A stretch of DNA of 7,146 nt from Acidimicrobiia bacterium (GTDB taxonomy: Bacteria > Actinomycetota > Acidimicrobiia > IMCC26256 > JAENVU01). The position numbers and the translations under genes are program-made. Below the pieces are notes generated by a model, which saw only the letters and a list, made by a program, of their open reading frames with translations, made no database searches and was not told the origin of the DNA. This document shows positions 1-5,033 of this stretch, piece after piece; positions within the stretch are counted from its first letter, which is position 1; the number at the start of each line of letters is the position of its first letter. The stretch lies in the NCBI GenBank assembly GCA_016650415.1, contig JAENVU010000074.1, positions 1 through 7,146 on the forward strand, in the 5' to 3' direction.

Positions 1-851
1 TTCTTCTCGTTCCCCGCCGCAGCCACATACGTCACCCCGGCCGCCACGGAAGCGCACGCCGCTGCATGCAACGGCTTCGTGCTCTTGGTGTCGCAGGCAC
101 TGATCTTCTCGGGAACAGCCAGGCTCAAGTTGGCGACCTCGATCGTGCCTGCATGGGCGGTCACCCAGTCGATGCCGCAGAGCAGTGACGACTTGTGAAC
201 GCTGCCGTTCTTTGTTCCTACTCGGATGGACCACAGGCGTGCGCCAGGGGCGACGCCGACGTGTCCGATCGAGTTGTCGATCGCTCCGACCAGGCCGCCG
301 ACCATGGTCCCATGACCCATAACGTCTTCGATGGTTGTTCCATTGACGCAGTCGAACCCGCCGACCACGTTTAGGTCGGGGTGGGTGCTGTCGATGCCCG
401 TATCGAGGATGGCGACATCAACATCGACCCGCTCGTCGATCCCGTCGATCTTTGCGGTCGAGCTCGCAAGCGCACCCACCCGTTGCACTACAACCGCCGT
501 CACCTGAGCGGGCTGCGGCACAACGGCGACGACACCGGGGTCAACGACGGTCGTTGTGTCGGCGGTGACCGACTCGATGGCGGTATCGGCCCGGAGTTCC
601 TTCACTTGGGTCTTGGTCAGATCGGCGGCGTAACCGACCAGGGCCGACGTGTACACCTGCGTCGGCGTCACACCATGCGCCTCGGCATTGGCCGTCGGCG
701 ACGTACCCGCCGTGACGACCACGATGTACGGCTTGGTACTCGGTGCCGCACTTGCCGGTCCCGAGGCCGCGATCCCGGCCGCCGGTGCGGCCAGGGCGAT
801 GACGGCAGCCAGCACCACCGAACGCATACGAAGTTGCTTCGACCTGCCCAT
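1..851 (-). CDS. Secreted subtilisin-like serine protease (S8 family), partial at its C-terminal end
   Basis: This is a subtilase made as a secreted pre-pro-enzyme. The frame runs from ATG at 851-849 off the left edge, giving 283 residues. Residues 1-36 form a signal peptide (basic start, Ala-rich hydrophobic core, ASA/AP-type cleavage site). Residues about 40-105 resemble an inhibitor I9 propeptide, beginning KPYIVVV. The S8 catalytic domain follows, with Asp150 in ILDTGID, His180 in GHGT and oxyanion-hole Asn281 in AAAGNE. The catalytic Ser (GTS motif) would lie beyond the edge. The spacing and propeptide suggest the proteinase K/aqualysin-like branch. The start is chosen because GGGAGG (864-859) lies 7 nt upstream; the next ATG at 827 would cut the signal peptide. 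After GHGT the residues are MVGG rather than the common HVAG. The substrate is unknown. An IS21 scar lies just upstream of its promoter. The family is secure; the subgroup is inferred. Confidence 0.93.
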   Translation of the reverse strand, partial: MGRSKQLRMRSVVLAAVIALAAPAAGIAASGPASAAPSTKPYIVVVTAGTSPTANAEAHGVTPTQVYTSALVGYAADLTKTQVKELRADTAIESVTADTTTVVDPGVVAVVPQPAQVTAVVVQRVGALASSTAKIDGIDERVDVDVAILDTGIDSTHPDLNVVGGFDCVNGTTIEDVMGHGTMVGGLVGAIDNSIGHVGVAPGARLWSIRVGTKNGSVHKSSLLCGIDWVTAHAGTIEVANLSLAVPEKISACDTKSTKPLHAAACASVAAGVTYVAAAGNEK

Positions 852-926
852 GCCCAAACCTCCCACTGCCCGACACGGGCAGCCCACCTGCGGGAACCAC
901 TCGGACGTAGCTCCGGTCAGGTGTTG
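852..926 (-). promoter_or_regulatory. Putative structured 5' leader of the subtilase gene
   Basis: Read as minus-strand RNA, this stretch can fold into two neighbouring elements just before the ribosome binding site. CACCTG (923-918) can pair with CAGGTG (890-885), enclosing a small hairpin CGGA/TCCG (915-912 with 905-902). Two bases after it comes a perfect 7-bp hairpin, CTGCCCG-TGT-CGGGCAG (882-866). One base later the GGGAGG ribosome binding site begins. The hairpin could affect ribosome access. I do not recognise a known riboswitch class. The pairings are visible; a regulatory role is inference. Confidence 0.35.
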
Positions 927-932
927 GTCTCG

Positions 933-938
933 ACTGTA
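933..938 (-). promoter_or_regulatory. Candidate -10 box of the subtilase promoter
   Basis: TACAGT reads on the minus strand from 938 to 933, a good actinobacterial -10 hexamer. Initiation about 7 nt downstream (near 926) would start the transcript just before the foldable leader. No convincing -35 hexamer is seen at the expected distance, and that region lies inside the istA remnant, so an original -35 may have been replaced. Confidence 0.35.
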
Positions 939-939
939 G

Positions 940-1020
940 ACCCGCCCGCATCTCAAAGCGTTCTCGATCCCCCCACCCGACCTCGGCGCGTATGGCGCCC
1001 TGACCCAGACAGGAACCTGA
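940..1020 (+). pseudogene. istA: C-terminal stub of IstA transposase (IS21 family)
   Basis: A short frame follows an in-frame TAG (937-939) and ends at TGA 1018-1020, two bases before the istB ATG. It encodes 26 residues including PPPDLGAYGAL, which resembles the usual IstA tail (PDL..YDAL followed by a few residues). The position directly before istB, with near-coupled stop and start, is the standard IS21 order. Everything upstream, including the helix-turn-helix and DDE catalytic domain, is gone. The identity rests on the short motif plus gene order. Confidence 0.6.
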
Positions 1021-1022
1021 AC

Positions 1023-1832
1023 ATGACCACAGCCACCGAAACGAAGTCGTTGGTGCTGCTACGCCACCACCTCAAAGCGTTGCGCCTGCCGACTATTGGC
1101 GCCGAGTGCGAGAAGGTCGCCCGCCAAGCCGCGGCTGACAACGCCGATCACCTCAACTACCTGTTGCAGCTCGCCGAGCTGGAGCTGCTCGAACGCGAAC
1201 GCCGAGCGGCCGAACGGCGGTTGAAGGCGGCAAGGTTCCCGACGCTGAAGTCGTTGGACACCTTCGACTACGCGGCGCGGCCGTCGGTGAACAAGGCGTT
1301 GATCGCCGAGCTGGCGCGCTGCGACTTCATCGACAAACGCGAAAACGTCCTGTTCGTCGGAAACCCTGGCACCGGCAAGTCCCACCTCGCGACGGGTCTC
1401 GCCGCGCAAGCATGCGCCAAGGGCTACAAGACCCGGTTCTTCCGGGTCACCGAACTGGTCACCACGCTCATTGAGGCCCGCGACGAACGCACCCTCGGAC
1501 GACTCAAGGCCGCCCTGGCCAAGTTGGATCTGTTGGTCCTCGACGAACTCGGCTACGTCCCCGCCACCAAGATCGGTGCCGAGCTGCTCTTCGACGTGAT
1601 TGCCACCGCGTACGAACGCACCAGCCTCATCGTCACCACGAACCTGCCGTTCGAGTCCTGGCCCGAAGTGCTCGGCTCCGAACGGCTCACCGGAGCCACC
1701 CTCGACCGACTCACCCACCGCTGCCGCATCATCGAAACCAAAGGCGACAGCTATCGGCTCAACGACGCCAAGACCCGCACCCGACGGGCCGCCCGACCCA
1801 CACCTGAGACCCCCGCCGACACCGTCCGCTAG
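1023..1832 (+). CDS. istB: IstB, AAA+ ATPase helper of IS21 transposition
   Basis: IstB binds target DNA in an ATP-dependent manner and hands it to the IstA transposase. The product is 269 residues, normal for the family. An N-terminal helical segment (about 10-70, rich in Leu, Glu and Arg) precedes the AAA+ core. Visible motifs are Walker A GNPGTGKS (113-120), Walker B LLVLDELG (170-177, with Asp174 and Glu175), a sensor-1-like VTTNLPF (204-210) and the conserved DRLTHRC (228-234). The frame is open much further upstream, but that part is antisense to the subtilase. ATG 1023 is chosen because it follows the istA stop by two bases, has AGGA at 1011-1014 and begins the family-like sequence. 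With istA deleted, the ATPase has no local partner; it could only serve a related copy elsewhere. Confidence 0.95.
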   Translation: MTTATETKSLVLLRHHLKALRLPTIGAECEKVARQAAADNADHLNYLLQLAELELLERERRAAERRLKAARFPTLKSLDTFDYAARPSVNKALIAELARCDFIDKRENVLFVGNPGTGKSHLATGLAAQACAKGYKTRFFRVTELVTTLIEARDERTLGRLKAALAKLDLLVLDELGYVPATKIGAELLFDVIATAYERTSLIVTTNLPFESWPEVLGSERLTGATLDRLTHRCRIIETKGDSYRLNDAKTRTRRAARPTPETPADTVR

Positions 1833-1841
1833 CTTGCCCAA

Positions 1842-1886
1842 GCGCTCCCGTTTTCGACCGGCGCGCGCTCCAGCTTTCGACCGGCG
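1842..1886 (+). repeat. Two direct repeats in the IS21 right end
   Basis: Two units of 22 bases at 1842-1863 and 1865-1886 match at 20 of 22 positions, with a period of 23. Each starts GCGCTCC and ends TTTCGACCGGCG. Multiple short terminal repeats are a known IS21-family feature and serve as transposase binding sites, so these are probably IstA sites left on an element that no longer encodes IstA. Confidence 0.75.
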
Positions 1887-1891
1887 TTCAC

Positions 1892-1913
1892 AGCACGCCT
1901 ATTACTGCGTGCT
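1892..1913. repeat. Palindrome abutting the IS21 right terminus
   Basis: AGCACGC (1892-1898) and GCGTGCT (1907-1913) form a perfect 7-bp inverted repeat around an 8-nt centre. It begins at the base I infer to be the last of the IS element. No T-run follows, so a classical terminator is unlikely. It may be part of the old target site. Confidence 0.5.
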
Positions 1914-1927
1914 CCCGATTCCACCTC

Positions 1928-2200
1928 GTGGTCGATCCGGCGATGACACCGCGACAACTCGCGCACCACTACCAGATTGCGCGCCGAAGCGTGTTGCGTC
2001 GCTTCCCACGTGCGCTCAAGGCCAAACAGATGAGGCTCGCCGTCTTCGCCGCCGAATCGTCTGAACGGGGTTCGGCCCTGCTCGCCAAGTGGAATCGCCG
2101 GAACCCTGCGGACCGATACGACCCCGCTTACCTGAGCAACTTCACTCGCGACGCTGGCAGGGCACAGGACCGACTGCTATTCCCCGACTATCTCGACTGA
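1928..2200 (+). CDS. Unrecognised small basic protein, probably 5'-truncated by the IS21 insertion
   Basis: I do not recognise this family. From GTG 1928 the frame gives 90 residues; ATG 1943 would give 85. Neither start has a convincing ribosome binding site, and the frame stays open leftwards through the IS right end, so the real start may have been lost. The product is rich in Arg and Ala. A weak helix-turn-helix-like stretch (PRQLAHHYQIARRSVLRRF, about residues 8-26) precedes a tail ending FPDYLD. Third positions are mostly G or C, which supports coding. The stop is 12 bases before the integrase ATG, suggesting co-transcription or translational coupling. A DNA-binding accessory of the integrase, such as an excisionase-like protein, is possible by position only. 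Confidence 0.45.
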   Translation: MVDPAMTPRQLAHHYQIARRSVLRRFPRALKAKQMRLAVFAAESSERGSALLAKWNRRNPADRYDPAYLSNFTRDAGRAQDRLLFPDYLD

Positions 2201-2212
2201 ACGGAGACCGAC

Positions 2213-3100
2213 ATGAGCAAGCGTGGGAACGGCGAAGGAAGCATCTACCAGGCCGCGTCAGGTCGGTGGCGTGGGGTCGTCGACCTCGGCTGGAAGAACG
2301 GGAAACGCGATCGCCGGTACCTGACCGGGTTCAACTGGTGGTCGCAACACTTCGATCGTGGAGGTGTTGATGGGAAGGCCAGCGGGGTGGATGAAGGAGT
2401 TGACGGGCAGGTCGCTGATGAAGTCGCCGGGTGCGCCGTCGCCTTGACGGACGCTCCACGCGGTGCTGACGCTCAGATCGAGGACGTGCTCACCAAGGAA
2501 GAGGCGCTGGCACTCATCGCCGGATGCCGCGGGACCACCCTTGGCGCAACTGTGATCTGCACCCTCGGTACTGGACTCCGACGCGGTGAAGTGTTGGGAC
2601 TCACGTGGTCCGAGATCGACCTCGACGAAGAAACCGCCAACGTCGTCCAGACACTGAGTCGACGCAAAGGCAAGGGTCTGGTCACCAGCGAACCGAAGAC
2701 CGAACGGTCACGCCGGGTCGTCCCCCTCCCGGCATTTGCGATCGCTGCCTTCCGAGAGCAGCGGGCCAGGCAAGCCGCCGAGCGTCTGGCAGCCGGACCC
2801 GAGTGGATTGACACCGGCTTCGTGTTCACGACCCCGAAGGGAACCCCACTCGACCCGGACAACGTGACGACCCGGTTCGCTGACCTGACCGAGCGACTCG
2901 GTCTCGGTCGGCGACGGTTCAAGAGCCTGCGCCACTCGTGCGCCACCACGATGCTGGCTGCGGGGGTTCCCCTGGAGGTGGTCTCGCGGACCCTCGGCCA
3001 CGCCGGTCTGGAGATCACCGCGAACATCTACGCACGGGTCCTCCCACCGGCTCAGCGGGACGCTGCCGACCGCATTCAGGAGGCACTCGGTGCGAGCTAA
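2213..3100 (+). CDS. Tyrosine recombinase (phage-type integrase) with an abnormal middle
   Basis: This is a tyrosine site-specific recombinase of the kind that inserts islands or phages into tRNA genes. It has 295 residues. Residues 3-39 look like an arm-type DNA-binding domain (KRGNGEGSIYQ, then GRWRGVV and GKRDRRYLTG). The catalytic domain spans about 92-285: Arg123 in GTGLRRGE, Lys162 in PKTERS, the HxxR box as Lys237-S-L-Arg240, His263 in LGHAGLEIT and nucleophile Tyr273 in NIYARV. Between 40 and 90, where an SAM-like core-binding domain of roughly 90-100 residues is expected, there is only a Gly/Asp-rich stretch that does not resemble it. ATG 2213 has GGAG at 2203-2206. The gene points at the 3' end of the neighbouring tRNA-Arg gene. 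The missing domain suggests a crippled or altered enzyme. Confidence 0.88.
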   Translation: MSKRGNGEGSIYQAASGRWRGVVDLGWKNGKRDRRYLTGFNWWSQHFDRGGVDGKASGVDEGVDGQVADEVAGCAVALTDAPRGADAQIEDVLTKEEALALIAGCRGTTLGATVICTLGTGLRRGEVLGLTWSEIDLDEETANVVQTLSRRKGKGLVTSEPKTERSRRVVPLPAFAIAAFREQRARQAAERLAAGPEWIDTGFVFTTPKGTPLDPDNVTTRFADLTERLGLGRRRFKSLRHSCATTMLAAGVPLEVVSRTLGHAGLEITANIYARVLPPAQRDAADRIQEALGAS

Positions 3101-3120
3101 GCGAGCGTCTCGGAACCGGG

Positions 3121-3141
3121 TGGCTGCCAGCGTGGCTGCCA
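3121..3141. repeat. Paired TGGCTGCCA repeats forming a hairpin after the integrase gene
   Basis: GTGGCTGCCA occurs twice (3120-3129 and 3132-3141) with a 12-base period. Each TGGCTGCCA is nearly palindromic, so together they can fold into an 8-bp stem with one T-T mismatch and a GCG loop. Only TTT follows on the plus strand. They could be arm-type integrase binding sites near the attachment site, or a weak terminator for the integrase transcript. The repeats are visible; both roles are inferred. Confidence 0.5.
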
Positions 3142-3197
3142 TTTGCGCAGCTACATCACGCTAGGGCTCCTCGACGGTGCCCTGACCTGCCCGTTCT

Positions 3198-3273
3198 TGG
3201 TGCGCTCGGAGAGAATCGAACTCCCAACCTTCTGATCCGTAGTCAGATGCTCTATCCGTTGAGCTACGAGCGC
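3198..3273 (-). tRNA. tRNA-Arg (anticodon ACG), with encoded CCA
   Basis: On the minus strand, a complete cloverleaf can be drawn from 3273 to 3201, with CCA encoded at 3200-3198. The acceptor stem GCGCTCG/CGAGCGC is perfect, with discriminator A. The D stem is GCTC/GAGC, and the anticodon stem TCTGA/TCAGA has loop CTACGGA, giving anticodon ACG. The T stem GGGAG/CTCTC encloses TTCGATT. It decodes CGU, and other CGN codons after A-to-I editing. The 3' half faces the integrase gene, so it is the probable attachment target. The gene is intact, as expected when integration restores the tRNA end. Confidence 0.97.
3202..3245. other. Probable attachment region in the 3' half of tRNA-Arg
   Basis: Tyrosine integrases commonly recombine in the anticodon-loop to T-loop part of a tRNA gene, with the integrase gene just outside. 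That arrangement is seen here: the integrase stop is about 100 bases from the tRNA 3' end. The exact core cannot be drawn because no second copy of this stretch occurs in the window. The limits given are only the likely zone. Confidence 0.4.
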
Positions 3274-3282
3274 AGGGAGGCC

Positions 3283-3288
3283 AGTGTA
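3283..3288 (-). promoter_or_regulatory. Candidate -10 box for tRNA-Arg
   Basis: TACACT reads on the minus strand from 3288 to 3283. It ends 9 bases before the first tRNA base, so transcription would begin a few bases ahead of the mature 5' end, as is usual for tRNA genes. No good -35 hexamer is seen 16-18 bases upstream. The same hexamer in a similar context lies before the sulfotransferase gene. Confidence 0.4.
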
Positions 3289-3418
3289 GGGGAAGATCCC
3301 CGCAATGGGCCGAGCCCTAGTGAATGAGATCGAACCGCCCGAGATTACGGTCGTTGCCGATTTGGTTCTGACGAGCATGGGCCGATGTCCGACGCCCGGC
3401 CGTGCGACGATGACGGGA

Positions 3419-5032
3419 ATGGCCACCGAGCGCAGCGTGCCGAACCCGCCGACCCGCGCCGCCCGCATGATGGGCGCGGCCACGTTGGCGTCGCGCGGCA
3501 TCGGATTCGTGCGGATCTGGGTGATCTCGGTCATCCTCGGCACGACCTACCTCGGGAACACCTACCAATCCTCGAGCGCCGTCTCCAACGTGCTGTTCGA
3601 ACTCCTCGCGGCGGGCGCGCTCTCGGCCGTGCTGGTCCCCACCTTCGTCCGCCACCTCGAGCGCGAGAACGACGCCGAGGCGGAACGGCTCGCGTCCGGC
3701 GTGCTCGGACTCGCACTCGTCGTCCTCGGCGCGATCGCCCTCGTCGGGTTCGTCCTCGCCCCGCAGATCGGCCGTCTCATCGCGAGCGGCGCGCCGAACC
3801 CGCTCCTCCGGCACCGCCAGCAGGAACTCGCGACCTATCTCACGCGCTTCTTCGTCTTCCAAATTCTCCTCTACGCAATCGGCACCGTGGCCACCGCGGT
3901 GCTCTACGCCAAGCGTCGGTTCATTGCGACGGCGATGGCGCCGATCGCCAACACCGTCGCCGTGGTCGGCGCGCTCATCGCGTTCCAGATCCTGACCGGA
4001 CCGCGCCCGTCGCTCGATCTGACCGGGACCGAGCGCTTGATGCTCGCCGCGGGCGGCATGCTCGGCGTGATCGGGTTCGTCGGGGTCCCGGCCATTGCCT
4101 TGGAGCGAACCGGCTTCAAGCTCCGACCGCGCATCGCGCGCCCCGATGCCGAACTCCGCAAGCTGTTGAAGCTCTCGACCTGGGCCGTCTTCCAGCACGG
4201 TGGTATCGGGATCCTGCTGGCCGCCGCCATCGCGATGGGGAACCGCGTCGAAGGTGGTGTCGTCGCCTACCAGTTCGCGTTCGTGGCGATCATGGCGCCC
4301 TACGCGATCCTCGCCCAGCCGGTGCACACGACGATCCTGCCCGAGCTGAGCAACGACGCCGCCAACCACGATCTTCCGAACTTCGCGCGCCAACTCCGTT
4401 GGGCTCTCGACAACATGGCGCTACTGATCGTCCCCGTTTCCGCGGCCATGGTCGCCCTCGCGCTCCCCGCGATGCGGGTCATCGCGGTCGGGGCGAGCAA
4501 GGGCGGAGCCAGCGTCCTCGCGGCCGCGTTGGCATCGTTGGCACTCGGCCTGTTTCCCTACAGCGCGTTCCTGCTGTTCGCCCGCGCGTCCTACGCGCTG
4601 GGCGACAGCAAGACTCCCGCGCTCGTCGCGCTCGGGACCGCCGTCATCGGCGCGGGTGCGATGTTCGGGATCGGTGCGTTCGTACACGGGACCGCGCTCG
4701 CCGGCGCGATCGGGATCGGCCACACCCTCGCCTACTCCATCGGCGCGGTGGTGATGGGTGTGGTCCTCCGGCGCCGGCTCGGCCAACCGATCTTCCCGCA
4801 CGCGCTTCCCCGGACTGCCGCCATCGCCGGTGGGTTCGGGCTCGCAGCCTGGCTGATCCACCAGGAGATCGAGCCACATGCCCGTGTCGACGCACTGGCC
4901 TTCCTCGCGGTCGCGGGTGTCGTCGGCGGCGGGTTGTACCTCTCGGTCGTGCGCATGACTCGACGCCGCCTGCGGGAGATCGCGCCGCCCGTCGACCTCG
5001 CCGAAGATCCCGACGCCGCGCTGAACGGATGA
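3419..5032 (+). CDS. murJ: MurJ/MviN family lipid II flippase
   Basis: MurJ moves lipid II (undecaprenyl-diphosphate-linked peptidoglycan precursor) across the cytoplasmic membrane. The product of 537 residues from ATG 3419 is almost wholly hydrophobic, with repeated membrane segments as in the MOP exporter superfamily. Family marks are the N-terminal RAARMMGAATLASRGIGFVR (13-32), then GNTYQ and NVLFELLAAGALSAVLVPTF. A central QFAFVAIMAPYAILAQPVHT segment and a later YALGDSKTPA segment (usual in MviN proteins) are also present. The C terminus is short and charged; the cytoplasmic pseudokinase-like extension of mycobacterial MviN is absent. The start is uncertain. In-frame ATGs at 3305, 3379 and 3410 are possible, but codon use before about 3385 is poor and none has a clear ribosome binding site. 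The gene ends one base before the convergent sulfotransferase stop. Function is confident; the start is not. Confidence 0.93.
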   Translation: MATERSVPNPPTRAARMMGAATLASRGIGFVRIWVISVILGTTYLGNTYQSSSAVSNVLFELLAAGALSAVLVPTFVRHLERENDAEAERLASGVLGLALVVLGAIALVGFVLAPQIGRLIASGAPNPLLRHRQQELATYLTRFFVFQILLYAIGTVATAVLYAKRRFIATAMAPIANTVAVVGALIAFQILTGPRPSLDLTGTERLMLAAGGMLGVIGFVGVPAIALERTGFKLRPRIARPDAELRKLLKLSTWAVFQHGGIGILLAAAIAMGNRVEGGVVAYQFAFVAIMAPYAILAQPVHTTILPELSNDAANHDLPNFARQLRWALDNMALLIVPVSAAMVALALPAMRVIAVGASKGGASVLAAALASLALGLFPYSAFLLFARASYALGDSKTPALVALGTAVIGAGAMFGIGAFVHGTALAGAIGIGHTLAYSIGAVVMGVVLRRRLGQPIFPHALPRTAAIAGGFGLAAWLIHQEIEPHARVDALAFLAVAGVVGGGLYLSVVRMTRRRLREIAPPVDLAEDPDAALNG

Positions 5033-5033
5033 A

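Larger units (their letters stand above)
940..1892 (+). mobile_element. Remnant of an IS21-family insertion sequence, left part deleted
   Basis: The element keeps the 3' tail of istA (940-1020), a full-length istB (1023-1832) and a right end carrying two copies of TTTCGACCGGCG. The likely right terminus is at 1892, since the reverse complement of 1875-1892 begins TGTGAACG and IS21-type ends start with TG. No matching left end and no body of istA are present. Because IstA is the DDE transposase, the copy cannot move by itself. The left breakpoint lies near 940 and is set only by where IstA-like sequence begins; the right end is inferred from the repeats and the CA terminus. Confidence 0.8.

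Noticed and set aside
852..926. A known riboswitch class (cobalamin, c-di-AMP or ZTP) before the subtilase
   Set aside because: Isolated words look similar, but the conserved cores of those classes cannot be laid out here. It is kept only as an unassigned foldable leader.
381..1022. Long N-terminal extension of the istB reading frame (214 extra codons)
   Set aside because: It is antisense to the subtilase, has Arg/His/Gly-rich low-quality composition, and the family-like IstB sequence starts exactly at ATG 1023 after the istA stop.
1059..1841. 260-codon minus-strand open frame opposite istB
   Set aside because: It is Gly/Val/Glu-rich without motifs and fully covered by istB, whose Walker motifs are clear.
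2473..3027. Minus-strand open frame opposite the integrase catalytic domain
   Set aside because: The catalytic motifs of the recombinase are all on the plus strand. The minus-strand product is Arg/Ser/Pro-rich with no recognisable motif.
3289..3301. GGGG-AAGAT-CCCC inverted repeat as a terminator between tRNA-Arg and murJ
   Set aside because: The stem is only four pairs, no T-run follows, and no gene ends there on either strand.
3317..4393. Long minus-strand open frame opposite murJ
   Set aside because: The product is dominated by Arg, Asp, Glu and Gly, which is typical of an antisense frame under a GC-rich hydrophobic gene. MurJ on the plus strand is clear.
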